DNA of 64,000 nt from contig JBHGNT010000001.1 of NCBI GenBank assembly GCA_043228905.1, forward strand, positions 22,320,001-22,384,000. Reading direction: 5' to 3'. Shown here piece by piece: positions 53,942 to 64,000 of this stretch; the stretch's first letter is position 1, and each line of letters starts with the position of its first letter. The notes beneath the pieces were generated by a model. The model was given only the letters and a program-made list of their open reading frames with translations, ran no database searches and was not told the origin of the DNA. Made by a program: the position numbers and the translations under genes. This stretch comes from Azolla caroliniana (Eukaryota > Polypodiophyta).

Positions 53942-54650
53942 TTAACACTATAAGAGCACCAAACACTTTATGAAAACCAAAGAGGATATATACATTACTA
54001 GAATTAGTTAGCACTATTAGAGCACCAAATACGCTATGAAAATCAAAGAGGATATATACTATACTAGAAACAATTAACACTATAAGAGCACCAAAAACTT
54101 TATGAAAACCAAAGAGGATATTACATTACTAGAAACATTTACCACTATAAGAGCACCAAACACTTAACGAACACCAAAAAGGATATATACATTACTAGAA
54201 ACAGTTAACACTACAAGAACACCAAACACTTTATGAAAACGAAAGAGGATAATACATTACTAGAAACAGTTCACACTACAAGAGCACCAAACACTTTACG
54301 AAAACCAAAGAGGATATTACATTGCTAGAAACATTTAACACTATAAGAGCACCAAACACTTAACAAACACCTGAAAGAGGATATATACCTTACTAGAAAC
54401 AATTAACACTACAAGAGCAACAAACACTTTATGAAAACCAAAGAAGATAATACATCACTAGAAACATTTAACATTATATTAGCACCAAACACTTTATGAA
54501 AACCAAAGAGGATAATATATTACTAGAAAACTTTAACACTATATAAGCATCAATCACTTTATGCAAACCAAAGAGGATATATACATTAATAGAAACAATT
54601 AACACTATAAGAGCGCCAAACACTTTGGGAAAACCAAAGAGGATATATAT
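53912..54650. repeat. Minisatellite, about 11 copies of a 66-bp unit
   Basis: The units run ACTAGAAACAATTAACACTA, TAAGAGCACCAAACACTTTA, TGAAAACCAAAGAGGATATA, TACATT. Copies differ by a few substitutions and small indels. Units are head to tail with no unique spacers, so this is a minisatellite, not a CRISPR array. Confidence 0.9.
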
Positions 54651-54739
54651 TGATGAATTTGTCATCCCTAATTAGGATAACTTGTGAAGTTACATATGAA
54701 GATCTGACATTGAAGATCATTGGTCATTCTACAAGGTTT

Positions 54740-55664
54740 TTAAAATGTATTAACAGTTAAAATTCTAAGCATTAAAGAGGTAGACCTCCACCAGATTTGT
54801 TCTTGTACATCTTGAGGGACCTTATAGATAGTTTTGTATCCCTTAATTTTGTGCTTTGCTTGAGTCATAGTGAACTTGATTGCGAAAATGGCATAATCAT
54901 AGATTATGGTAGTGGGTGCATCTTGCAATAATGCATATGTGTTCTTGCCTTGTGGCAACTTTGCATAATAGTTGCCACAGATGATAGACTCGCCAACGTT
55001 GGACATGTTGCCCCAACCATCCCTCACCACTTCTCTCAATATTGTGTTCCCTTGCTTGCACACCACAATGTAGTAGTCTTCATTCAAAATCTTCATTTTG
55101 AGGAGATTTCAACACTACAAAATGATCTCCAATAAAAGTGTACATTGGTTGTAGTATACCATATTGTCTGAATGTTCGTTTTCTTGAATATCATCTTGTC
55201 GTTCAATCTCAAGCTTCTGCAACTTCCATGACTCCACGACTGATAAATTGGTGCATTCATCCCAAGATTCACCTATAATACACATGGAACAAAAGCATGA
55301 TAAACTATGAAATCACAATTGTGTTGTGTCCTTGCGACAAAACCTTAAAGAACAATGGATCTTACATATCCTTTTCACAGTTTTACAACCATATGATTTA
55401 CTTCTATCCAACTCATTAGCACGAATCTCAATAAACAATATATTCTTACCATCATTTCACATCTTCCATGTCAGTCACTCCACAACATCATGTGCATTTT
55501 GTAACTTAGCACCTGTATTATCCATCTTCTTGCTTATAAGAGCATGCTTGATCACAGCCTCCGCCCCATCATGCTCTCCCTTTCCATGTCCAAACTTGAA
55601 GTATTTCCATTGCATCCTAATGTTGGTCAATGAGAAGTACCTGGACGTTCTGCATCACAGGTAG
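54740..55664 (-). pseudogene. Unrecognised gene remnant (possibly transposase-like)
   Basis: Leftward from 55664: RYFSLTNIRMQWKYFKFGHG, KGEHDGAEAVIKHALISKK, KLQNAHDVVE then a stop. Near 55400 comes DRSKSYGCKTVKRICKIHCS and then CFCSMCI. After a likely intron or gap come GESWDECTNLSVVESWKLQK and, in the frame 54740-55096, NEDYYIVVCKQGNTILREVV through IKGYKTIYKVPQDVQEQIWW. The HGKGxxDGA and CFCxxC pattern reminds me of uncharacterised, possibly transposon-derived proteins. I cannot name a family. The piece looks old and incomplete. Confidence 0.45.
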
Positions 55665-55669
55665 CCAAA

Positions 55670-57365
55670 CAATATTTAACATGGCTTAAAACTTAATTAA
55701 TATTGATTCACGTGGGAGGACATTACTAAGTTGTAAATTAAGAATACTTAACATGTCATAAAACAGAATTAGTACTAATAGACATGGGAGTATAGTACTA
55801 AGTTGTAAATTAAGAATACTTTACATGCCTTAAACCATAATCAGTACTTGTGCACATGGGAGGACATCAATAAGTTGTAAATTAAGAATACTTAACATGA
55901 CTTAAAACATAATTAGTATTGATTCATGTGAGAGGAAAGTACCAAGTTGTAAATTAAGAATAGTTAACATGGCTTAAAACATAACTAGTACTGATAGACG
56001 TGGGAGGATAGTACTATGTTGTAAATTAAGAATATTTTACATGGCTTAAAACATAATTAGTACTTGTGCACATGGGAGGACAATACTAAGTTGTAAATTA
56101 AGAATACTTTACATGGCTTAAAACATAATTAGTATTGATTTATGTGAGAGGATAATACTAAGTTGTTAATTAATAATACTTAACATGGCTTAAAATAGAA
56201 TTAGTACTGATAGACGTGGGAGGATAGTACCATGTTGTAAATTAAGAATATTTTACATGGCTTAAAACATAATCAGTACTTGTGCACGTGGGAGGACAAT
56301 ACTAAGTTGTAAATTAAGGATACTACTATGTTGTAAATTAGTACTGTTGCACATGGGAGGACATTACTAAGTTATTACTTGTAGATACTAAACATACGTG
56401 AATAGACAATTAGTACTGATTCACATGGGAAGACAGTAGTAAGTTTTTATTTATATCTATACTAAACATGTGGATAGACAATTAGTACTTATTCACATGG
56501 GAAGATAGTAGTAAGTTTTTATTTATATCTATACTAAACATGTGGATAGACAATTAGTATTGATTCACATGGGATGATAGTACTAAGTTGTTATTTAAAA
56601 ATACTAAACATAAGTGAGTAGAAAATTAGTACTGACATACATGGGAGGATAGTACTAAGTTTTTATTTAAAAGTACTACATTTAGGAAAATATGCAATTA
56701 GTACTGATGCACATGGGAGGATAGTACTAAGTTTTTATTTAAAAATACTAAACTTAAGTAAATACACAATTAGTACTGATGCACATGGGAGGATAATACT
56801 AAGTTATTATTTATAGATATTATACATACGTGAATAAAAAATTAGTACTGACACATGGGGGGACAATGTTAAGTTTTTATTTAAAAATATTAAACTTAGT
56901 TAATACACAATTAGTACCGATCACGTGGGAGGACAATACTAAGTTATTATTTATAGATACTAAACATAAGTGAGTAGAAAACTAGTATTGACACATATGG
57001 GAGGACAATACTAAGTTGTCATTTAAAAATACTAAACATGGGTAAACACATAATTAGTACTGATGCACATTTGATAGCAATACTAAGTTATTATTCAAAA
57101 TAATAAGCATAGGTGAATAGACAATTAGTGATGATGCATATAGAACAACAATACTAAGTTGTTATATAAAAATACTAAATATAGGTAAATATACAATTAG
57201 TATTGATGCACGTGGGAGGATAATACTACATTGTTATTTAAAAGTACTAAATATCGGTAAATACATAATTAGCATTGATGCACATTGGAGGACAATACTA
57301 AGTTATTATTTAAAAATACCAAACATGAGTAAAAACATTATTAGTACTGATGCACATTAAGAGAA
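55670..57365. repeat. Minisatellite, about 24 copies of a 66-72-bp unit
   Basis: The units run TTAACATGGCTTAAAACATA, ATTAGTACTGATAGACGTGG, GAGGATAGTACTAAGTTGTA, AATTAAGAATAC. The left third has 72-bp units; rightward the units shorten and diverge (AATTAGTACTGATGCACATG, GGAGGATAATACTAAG, TTATTTAAAAATACTAA). This looks like one array with a gradient of divergence. Confidence 0.88.
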
Positions 57366-58285
57366 AGTAAAAAGCTTTTATTGAACAACACTAAATGTAG
57401 AGACTAAACTAATATTAGTACTATAGACAAGTTTGAATACAATTAGTTCTAATTTTTCATTAAAGATTAGAAAACATAGGAAACTAAAGTAATAGTTGAA
57501 GGCCTATGAAGTATTAGTTGAATAGACTTAGAACTATGTGTACTTAACATACAATAATAAATTTACCTTGCAATAAAAAAGTAGTATCATGCCGCCTTAA
57601 ATTGTGAGGCTACACCATCAGACCAAACTTAATATTGATTAAAGGTAAGACCAAGAAATAGTAAATCTGCATGGTCAAGCTCAAACCAATGTTAAACAAA
57701 AATTGGATAATGCTTTTTATTATCCGAAATGTAGATTATATATTTGTTATGTAACATTCCTTGAATTGTGAATTTTGCCCATAACCCCTAAATTTACGTG
57801 GAATGAACTCCTAGAGTTACTTTTGAAACTCTGAGACAAGCATTGTAACATATGTCTCCTTATATGCTTACTTAATATTTTTCCTAACTAGTCTATTCCC
57901 TATATTTTCTACCACATACCCTATATTTGTTTCCATTTCACAATATGATAGTTACCACATCAAGCCCATTGTACTAAATATGGGTTGTGGCCAAAACTTA
58001 CATCATCTTAAAAGAAATGAAAGACTAATTAATAGATCTTTTTTTTAGCATTACACATACTATATATTGTCTATTGGTAAACAAGACATGTCAATCTAAT
58101 TGATGACTACCATTTTCAATTATATGTATTACTTAAAAAAGAATACCAAGGAAAGTAATTAAAGCAATCAAGGTTACAATTAGTTGTATACTAATATTAC
58201 CAAATGAGACCTGCAAGCATAATAAATCAACAAGAGTTATATTAGTAATTTCATAACCAATGATAACATGATTTCAAATATGAAA
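57366..58285. other. AT-rich intergenic, nothing recognised
   Basis: Strongly AT-rich, with stops in every frame and no repeat or RNA gene that I can support. Confidence 0.6.
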
Positions 58286-59070
58286 AGCAAGAAATAAAGG
58301 AAGAAAGATAAACATGCAACATAAAAAATTTGAATATGACAAGGAATCACATAAAAAAATCATATACAAGAAAACCATGGTTTTATATATTAAAATGATG
58401 AAATATACGAAGAATGGTAGACATGCAAAAAATCTACATGACAAAGATGAACATGAGAATACGAGAAAAATGATGAGCATGAAAATAATATACATGAGAA
58501 AGATAAACACAAAAATACGACAAGAAAGATGAGCAAGAAAAGAATCCACAAGAGAAAGATGAACATGAGAATAGGAAAAATAAGATGAAAATGCGGAAGA
58601 AACTCCTCTATGTATGAACCGCTTATGATTCATAGACGAACTTGAAAATCGAAGATTGGAATACTTATATTGGACATGAGAATAAGAGAAGAAAGATGAA
58701 CATGAAAAAAACCTACAAGAGAAAGATGAACATGAAAAATATCTACATAAGAATAGAGAAGAAAGATAAACATGAGAAAGATGAACATAAACAAAATATA
58801 CATGAAAAAAAGATGAACATGAGAAGATGAGAAGAAACATAAACATAAGGAAAAATCTCCTCTATCTATGAACCACTTACTATTCATGGAAGAAACTTCA
58901 AATCAAAGATAAGAAGACTCATGTTAGACATGAGAATATGTGAAAAAAGAAATCTACACGAGAATATGAGAAGAAATATGAACACGAGGAAGAAGTTTCC
59001 CAATCAATGAACCGTATATGGTTCATCAAAGAATCTTCAAATCAGAGATAGGAGGACTCACGTTAGCCAA
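58286..59070. repeat. Purine-rich degenerate repeat region
   Basis: Short GAAAGATGAACATGAGAATA-like units recur. A longer block of about 90 bp (TATGAACCRCTTAT-like, then GAAACTTCAAATCAAAGATA, then GACATGAGAATA) recurs at about 58600, 58850 and 58985. Long open frames here (for example 58274-58846, minus) are rich in Phe and Ser only because of the purine bias and are not genes. Confidence 0.7.
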
Positions 59071-59639
59071 AGGTTCAAATCTGAGTGCAAAAGATTCGTG
59101 TTGGAAGAAGCTTCAAATCTGAGTGCAAAAGATTGGTGTTGGAAGAAGCTTCAACCATTTTGTTATGAGAACTATTAAAAGATAAAGCATGAAATCTGAG
59201 TTAAGACAACGATTCATGCATAAGGTTCAAATCAGAGATAGGAGAACAATTCAGAAATAAGGTTTAGATCTAAGTAAGGAGAAGGCTTGGTTGGAAGAAG
59301 AATGATGAGAAGAAAAAGCATCAAAAATGAAAACGGTGAAATTTTGAAAAAGGTAAAAACTTGAAAAAGTGAAAAATATTTAATGTGAAGGGGGAAATAC
59401 CCCCCAAAATCGTAAAATCCACTCATATCACTTTCCCCCCATTTTATGTCATTATTGCACTTTGTACTACTCCCACGTCACTCTTGAATTTTATGTTTGC
59501 CAAAATTAATATTATTTATTAATTTTTAGTACTAACAGTATAAAAAGTAGACGTGTTTTTTTTTGTCAAAACAGTACTTTTTTGGTACACCGTAGCTTGC
59601 TTTAACCCTTTAATTATTCGTAGCTATTTAGCTACTCAT
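59071..59639. other. AT-rich spacer, nothing recognised
   Basis: It contains a short tandem duplication (AAGCTTCAAATCTGAGTGCA type, about 59090-59150) but no coding sequence or LTR end that I can fix. Confidence 0.5.
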
Positions 59640-59993
59640 AGCTAATTAGCTGAGTATGTAAGTTACTAATATACTTAGGTAAAAAGTGAGAGTGAGTAGA
59701 GAAGTAGACAGACGAGAATTTTTTTCTGTGTAATGAAATTGAAGGTTTTTGGGCTGCTACAGAGGTGAGTCTCATTCCCCCTTCTTTGTCTCTTGAACAA
59801 AAAACGATCTTGCACATCACGTGTCTGTTGTTGCACTAAGAAGAGCTATAGTGCCTTCTTAACATGATATCAAAGCACAATTGCTCATAAAATAGAATAG
59901 TATAGATCTAAGAAAATTTCTTTATTCGCTAATCTGAATCAGAGAGTTGCTTGTTGAGCGTAATCATAGCTAAAGCCGTAAGTTGAAAGACAA

Positions 59994-61000
59994 ATGGTTG
60001 TTGTAAATGGAGGCCAAATATTCATAGAAAAACTAGATAACATCAATTTCCTTGCGTGGAAATTCAGAATGACAAATTTCCTAATGGGAAAAGGGTATTG
60101 GGAGTACATTGAAAGAGAGCTAGAAAAGGCTCCAGAGATCCCTGAAGAAAATGCAACTGGTGCACAAAACAAAGCATTTAACGATTGGAATCAAGGGGCA
60201 AGAAAAGTGTTGCATTGGCTACCACTTAGCATCTCAGATTCGATTCTTGGACATATACAAGATGCTCTACTTCCAAAGGAGGCTTGGGACAGTTTGGTGA
60301 AACTGTTTGCAATAAATACAAAGGCAAGAAAACTTCAGTTGAAAACTAAACTAAATACATTGGAAAAAGGTAAAATGTTAGTCAATGAGTATGCTCTGAA
60401 AATAAAGAGCATATATGAGTCACTTGCTTCCATGAATGTGAAGGTAGAAGATGATGATAAAGTAGAAGTATGCTTAAGGGTTTAGATACTCAATATAAAT
60501 GTTTCAAAACATCCATTCTCACAAAAGATAGCATCCCATGTTTTGTAGATCTAGCTTCAATGCTAGTAGTGGAAGAAAGAAATCTTATTGAAGATGCAAA
60601 CAAAGGAAACTCTAAAACTGAGGGGCAATCTCTCTACAATAGTGCTGGAAGAGGCCAAGGAAGAGGCCATGGCAAATTTGGTTCAACTAGAACTAATAAT
60701 AATTATCAAGGAAGAAGACAACAAGCTGTAAGTGGAAGAAATAACATGAGAGGTAGGGGGAGCAATCGAGGCCGAGGTAAGCAAAGTTATTTGAGTGATG
60801 ATGGCAGTTGGTATTATGGAAAACCAAGCCATACAGAGGCTGAATATTATAAAAAGAAAAATGAAGGAAGAGACAACAAAATAACTATGCTTCAACTAGT
60901 GAAAACAATGACAAAGAGGGTGCTTTTGTTATGCAACATGAAACTACAAGAATGGTTGAAAGTTTATAGAGATGTAATGAAGATGATATGTGGTATGTAG
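59994..61000 (+). pseudogene. Copia F gag
   Basis: MVVVNGGQIFIEKLDNINFL begins at 59997 or the nearby ATG at 59994. It includes WKFRMTNFLMGKGYWEYIER, RKLQLKTKLNTLEKGKMLVN and YALKIKSIYESLASMNVKV. A frameshift at about 60480 moves the frame to KGLDTQYKCFKTSILTKDSI and MLVVEERNLIED, then a Gly/Arg stretch (RGRGSNRGRGKQ). The zinc knuckle reads SWYYGKPSHTEAEYY (about 60808-60852). All three Cys are replaced, two by Tyr (TGT to TAT). Confidence 0.82.
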
Positions 61001-62188
61001 ATTTGGGGGGCATCTAATCATGTGACCGAACATGCGAATTGGTTTGAAAGATTAAAAGAACTAGAGATTCCTGGTTATGTATAGACAAGTGATAATACTA
61101 CTCATACAATCGAACATGTAGGAGACATTCCATTGTGGGAAGAACAAGGAAAAACAAAGTATATGTTGAATGTTATGCATGTTCCAAATCTTGCAGAAAA
61201 TCTGATTTCTGTTGGATAGAGAGTAGAGCAAGGAATGCCAGTAAAGTTTAAGAAAAGTGGATGCTTTATAGAGAAACATGGTAAGCTGATAGCAAAAGGA
61301 AAATGTCAAGGAAGAATGTTTGTCTTAGATGTGAATATGCTTAAAATGACTATAGCCATGTTCACGGGATGATTGAATGTAATCTCAGATGTAGAAATGT
61401 GGCATAAACGAATATGACACATAAGTATGCAAGTTTTGAAAAATATGTTGAGAAAAAATGTAGTGGTTAGACTGCTGAAGTTGAAAGACTATGAGATGAG
61501 CAAAATATGTGAAGCATGTCAATATAGAAAGCAAAATAGGTTGCCTTTCCCTTATGAAGGACATATAAACAAAAACTTGTTGGATTTGGTACATACAAAT
61601 GTATGGGGACCGACAAAAAATGCATAAATTGGTGGCTGCAGGTTTTATGCAACGTTCAGTGATGATGGCTCAAGGAAAATATTGGTTTACCTCATGAAAG
61701 AGAAGAGTGATGTATTTGAGTATTTTCGTAAGTTCAAATGCATTGTAGAAAAGCAGGCTGGAACTAGAATAAAATGTTTAAGGTGTGATGGAGGAGGAGA
61801 ATACTTCTCCAATGAATTCTCTGATTTTCTATGCAATCAAGGAATAAGGAGATAGTTCACATATAGATATACTCCATGGAAAAATGGAGTGGTTGAGAGG
61901 AAAAATAGAACATTGATAAACATAGCAAGAGCTTTGATGACAGAAAAGAATATGCCATTGTATTACTGGGTTGAAGTTGTAAATACAACAAACTATATTC
62001 TAAATAGATGCTTAACATCTCGACTATAGGTAGTAACTCCTAAAGAAACCTAGTCTAGAACACTTTAAAATGTTTGAATGCCTTGCTTATGTTCGTGTAC
62101 CTGCTAAAGTAAGAAATAAGCTTGATCCAAAAGCTGAAAATTGTGTTTTTGTGGGATATTCAGAGGAGCAAAAAGGGTATAGATGTTA
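61001..62188 (+). pseudogene. Copia F protease and integrase
   Basis: The protease motif WYVDLG (about 60990-61010) carries an extra G that shifts the frame. Then come MLNVMHVPNLAENLISVG and GCFIEKHGKLIAKGKCQGRM. Integrase: EMWHKRI (61394), CEACQYRKQNRLPFPYEGHI, LVHTNVWGPTKN, CLRCDGGGEYFSNEF, WKNGVVERKNRTLINIARAL and FECLAYVRVPAKVRNKLDPK. It ends at 62188 in GYSEEQKGYRCY. Stops at 61082, 61218, 61627 and 61854. Confidence 0.82.
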
Positions 62189-62488
62189 TGTTGAGCGGCA
62201 AGCTCAACCGGACCCGGATCGGCTGAATAAGCCTGAGCCGGTAAGCAGTATGGACCGGTAAGCGAGAGGAGCCGATATGCCGGATCCAATCCGTAACCGG
62301 AAGCCTAGTATAGGTTAGACTACTAGGCAGTTATAGTCTCGTAGTTAGTGTCAGATGCTCGTGTGAGCATTGAAGTACACCATACTTCTAACAGTCCCGT
62401 GTGGACTTGTATAAATAGCGTTGATGAGCGCGTTGTAGATATAGAGCACAGAGTATTCATATAATTTTGAGAAATAGTGTGTTTTGCT

Positions 62489-62519
<31 letters not shown>

Positions 62520-62584
62520 CCGCGTACTCTCTCTCTCTCTCTGTGTATTGTTCTTTCTAACGCTTCCGCAAGCAATCTTTCACA
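62189..62584 (+). repeat. 5' LTR of copia G
   Basis: 396 bp, ending GCAATCTTTCACA. It has a TATAAATA box near 62410 and two (CT)n tracts at about 62488-62540. Confidence 0.9.
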
Positions 62585-62596
62585 TGGTATCAGAGC
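62585..62596 (+). promoter_or_regulatory. Primer binding site of copia G
   Basis: TGGTATCAGAGC directly abuts the LTR, a perfect match to the initiator Met tRNA type. Confidence 0.93.
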
Positions 62597-62690
62597 ACGT
62601 GGGTTGAGAACCTCTGCTGCAAACATCTACGCTTATGAAGGAAACCCTAACAGATCGGAAAACAGACACAAAAGGAGAAATGGACAGAGG

Positions 62691-62801
62691 TATGGCTACG
62701 TCACTCCCGGTGGAGAAGCTCGACAGAACAAACTACGCATCTTGGTCATACAAGATGCACCAGTACATGCTTGGGCATGGCTACTGGAGTTATGTCGACG
62801 G
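62691..62801 (+). pseudogene. Copia G gag, first part
   Basis: MATSLPVEKLDRTNYASWSY, then KMHQYMLGHGYWSYVDG, the same start as copia D gag. It breaks at the 893-bp insertion and resumes at 63699. Confidence 0.88.
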
Positions 62802-63694
62802 TGTCGTAGTGTAATTCGTACACTACGTGAGAAATTACATTTTTGGTCTCTCTGGATAGGACATGGAGTACCCGGTGAGAACCGGAAGAAGGAACCGGTA
62901 AGGACCGAAACCGGCAAGGAGACTCGACAAGAGCTGGATGAAGAAGGTGGGTGAGAGTTGGTGAGAAACGGACGAAGAGATCGGTAAGGAGGTCCCTGTA
63001 AGAACCGGACAAAGAAAACTATCAAGCACCGGATGAAGCAGAACCAGAAAGAGCCGGATGAAGAAGGTTGGTGAGAGTCTCACCGGATGAAGAGACGTAT
63101 TTGTAAATAGAAGAAAGTATAAAAATATATATATTACATGTATAGGGCAAGATTCGAACCTTGCACCTCCATGTTAATAATGTTAAGCCTTATCATTATA
63201 GTAGGGTATTATGAATTTTAAAGTTATACTAAACTTTATTCCATGTAAAATTTCTAGACATGCATGGTACAAAAGTTATTCATGCATAGACACTCGAGTT
63301 AAAAAGAAAAGATGAGATAGAAAGCTAATCATGCACATGCAGTTTGCATGAAAACTAAAGATAGAAAAAGCATAATGCTTGCATGTGATAAACTTAGACT
63401 CTTCCAACACTATATAAGGAAGAGAGAAAGATCTATAGAGGTTGTTGATTATTTTACAAGGGTTGATTAATATAATATAATCGTGGGATTCACGAATTTG
63501 CTAACTATTTTTCTCTCTTAATTTGATTACTCACTAATAAACTATACTCGTGGGATTCACGAGTTTTTCATATCTTTCTTTCTTACAATATATTTCATAT
63601 TCTTAATTGCCTTAGAATTTTCTTTCCTCCTAGTCCAAAACCCCAGCGGTTCCCACCCGGCTCACGCAACGATCCGAAGCCGTAAGGCACGACA
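62802..63694. mobile_element. 893-bp solo-LTR-like insertion with TGTCGT...ACGACA ends
   Basis: The ends are TGTCGTAGTG and GGCACGACA, with an inverted match of six bases. ACGG flanks both sides (62798-62801 and 63695-63698), a 4-bp target duplication (5 bp with one mismatch). Copia G gag reads across the site (YVDG then VNDSAPETTHKDF). A TATA-like CTATATAAGG sits near 63409-63418. It contains GAGAACCGG/GCCGGATGAAG repeats at the left, a tRNA-like relic, and no coding frame. Best explained as a solo LTR. Its ends resemble those of the gag-only element LTR, but the bodies do not obviously match. Confidence 0.7.
63135..63215 (-). other. tRNA-like relic with B box
   Basis: The minus strand has GCAAGGTTCGAATCTTGC, a T-arm with its loop (63147-63164), preceded by a plausible variable and anticodon stretch (GTTAA...TAACATGGAGG) and TGATAAGGCTT in the D-arm place. 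The acceptor stem is not closed and no A box is clear. It looks like a tRNA pseudogene or SINE head, not a working tRNA gene. Confidence 0.4.
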
Positions 63695-63698
63695 ACGG

Positions 63699-64000
63699 AG
63701 TGAACGACTCAGCACCGGAGACGACACACAAGGACTTCCCAGTGTGGGAATAGGTGGCAAGCAGGTTGATGTGCTACTTTGCGTCCAGTGTCGGTGACCA
63801 GCTGCTCAGCCATTTCCGTCATGCCAAGACACCGAAGGATGCTTGGGGAAACCTGAAAAAAGTCTTCGCCGCAAGCACCACTGCCCGGAAGCTGCAACTC
63901 AAACAAGAGTTGAGCAATGTTCGACAGAAGAACATGTTGGTGGTAGATTACACAGACCGGATCAAAGGGATCTGTGACTCGCTTGCCTCTATTAACGTCA
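63699..64000 (+). pseudogene. Copia G gag, second part, cut by the window end
   Basis: It resumes with APETTHKDFPVWE, a stop, then VASRLMCYFASSVGDQLLSH, AKTPKDAWGNLKKVFAASTT and RKLQLKQELSNVRQKNMLVV, running to DSLASINV at the window end. It matches copia B and D gag closely. The in-frame stop (TGGGAATAGGTG) is probably from CAG to TAG. Confidence 0.85.

Larger units (their letters stand above)
59640..62188 (+). mobile_element. Ty1/copia retrotransposon copia F, 5' part
   Basis: The 3' end of an LTR (left edge not found; right edge 59864, ...CTTAACA) is followed by a degenerate Met primer site TGATATCAAAGC (59865-59876), gag, protease and integrase, up to the copia G insertion at 62189. RT, RNase H and 3' LTR lie outside the window or are lost. 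Gag and integrase are AT-rich compared with copia A to E, a distinct family. Confidence 0.75.
62189..64000 (+). mobile_element. Ty1/copia retrotransposon copia G, runs off the window
   Basis: Its LTR (62189-62584) starts TGTTGAGCGGCAAGCTCAAC, like copia B/D/E. A perfect TGGTATCAGAGC primer site follows, then gag in two parts (62691-62801 and 63699-64000) split by an LTR-like insertion. It is inserted in copia F integrase. Confidence 0.87.

Noticed and set aside
53912-57365. CRISPR array
   Set aside because: The repeats are contiguous 66-72-bp units without unique spacers, in plant-type DNA with no cas genes. They are minisatellites.
58274-58846. 190-codon minus-strand frame rich in Phe, Ser and Tyr that looks like a membrane protein
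   Set aside because: It lies over a purine-rich tandem repeat. Its hydrophobic composition comes from TTC/TTT-rich antisense sequence, and no start context or family motif is present.
63135-63215. Functional tRNA gene on the minus strand
   Set aside because: The T-arm is good, but no acceptor stem, no clear A box and no proper anticodon arm can be drawn.

Overview
This window is a plant-type repeat block. Nearly all of it is LTR retrotransposons of the Ty1/copia and Ty3/gypsy classes, nested inside one another up to three deep. Evidence for a land plant: initiator-Met tRNA primer sites (TGGTATCAGAG-like) behind copia LTRs, an Athila/Tat-like gypsy reverse transcriptase, a primer site matching plant tRNA-Trp, and a decayed L-type lectin receptor kinase. 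I cannot name the species. Apart from transposon genes I see no intact host gene; most coding regions are broken by stops and frameshifts.

Layout. (1) 0.5-12.3 kb: minus-strand gypsy remnants (G0). They host a gypsy element on the plus strand, G1 (1360-10159, both LTRs, near-perfect TSD), and a copia solo LTR. (2) 12.3-22.6 kb: plus-strand copia A, carrying minus-strand copia B (13711-19509). (3) 22.6-22.85 kb: a chimeric LTR remnant. (4) 22.85-35.87 kb: gypsy G2, a 5'-truncated relative of G1, interrupted by a young LTR element on the minus strand (28507-33878) that has no pol and one intact 1320-codon ORF with a gag-like N-terminus. (5) 35.87-50.33 kb: copia C, a relative of A, carrying copia D (36772-42226, TSD CGGTT) and copia E (44204-48826, TSD AGAAC). 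(6) 50.3-51.6 kb: a third G1/G2-type gypsy fragment. (7) 51.6-59.6 kb: no intact element; old LTR scraps, a receptor-kinase pseudogene, two minisatellite arrays around an unrecognised gene remnant, and AT-rich DNA. (8) 59.6-64.0 kb: copia F, cut by copia G, which is itself cut by an 893-bp LTR-like insertion.

How the parts work together. Gag forms the particle, PR cuts the polyprotein, RT and RNase H copy RNA to DNA, and INT inserts it. No autonomous element here looks fully functional. G1 and G2 carry an extra gene behind INT (here ORF3) that encodes a long coiled-coil protein with a basic patch and an acidic tail and no visible membrane segment. The gag-only element would need RT and INT from another element. 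Copia B and D share a highly charged tail of about 180 residues fused behind RNase H.

The best candidates for undescribed biology are the gag-only element with its tRNA-Trp primer site, the gypsy ORF3, and the copia RNase H tail. Boundaries backed by TSDs are firm. Boundaries inferred from homology between copies in this window are approximate.
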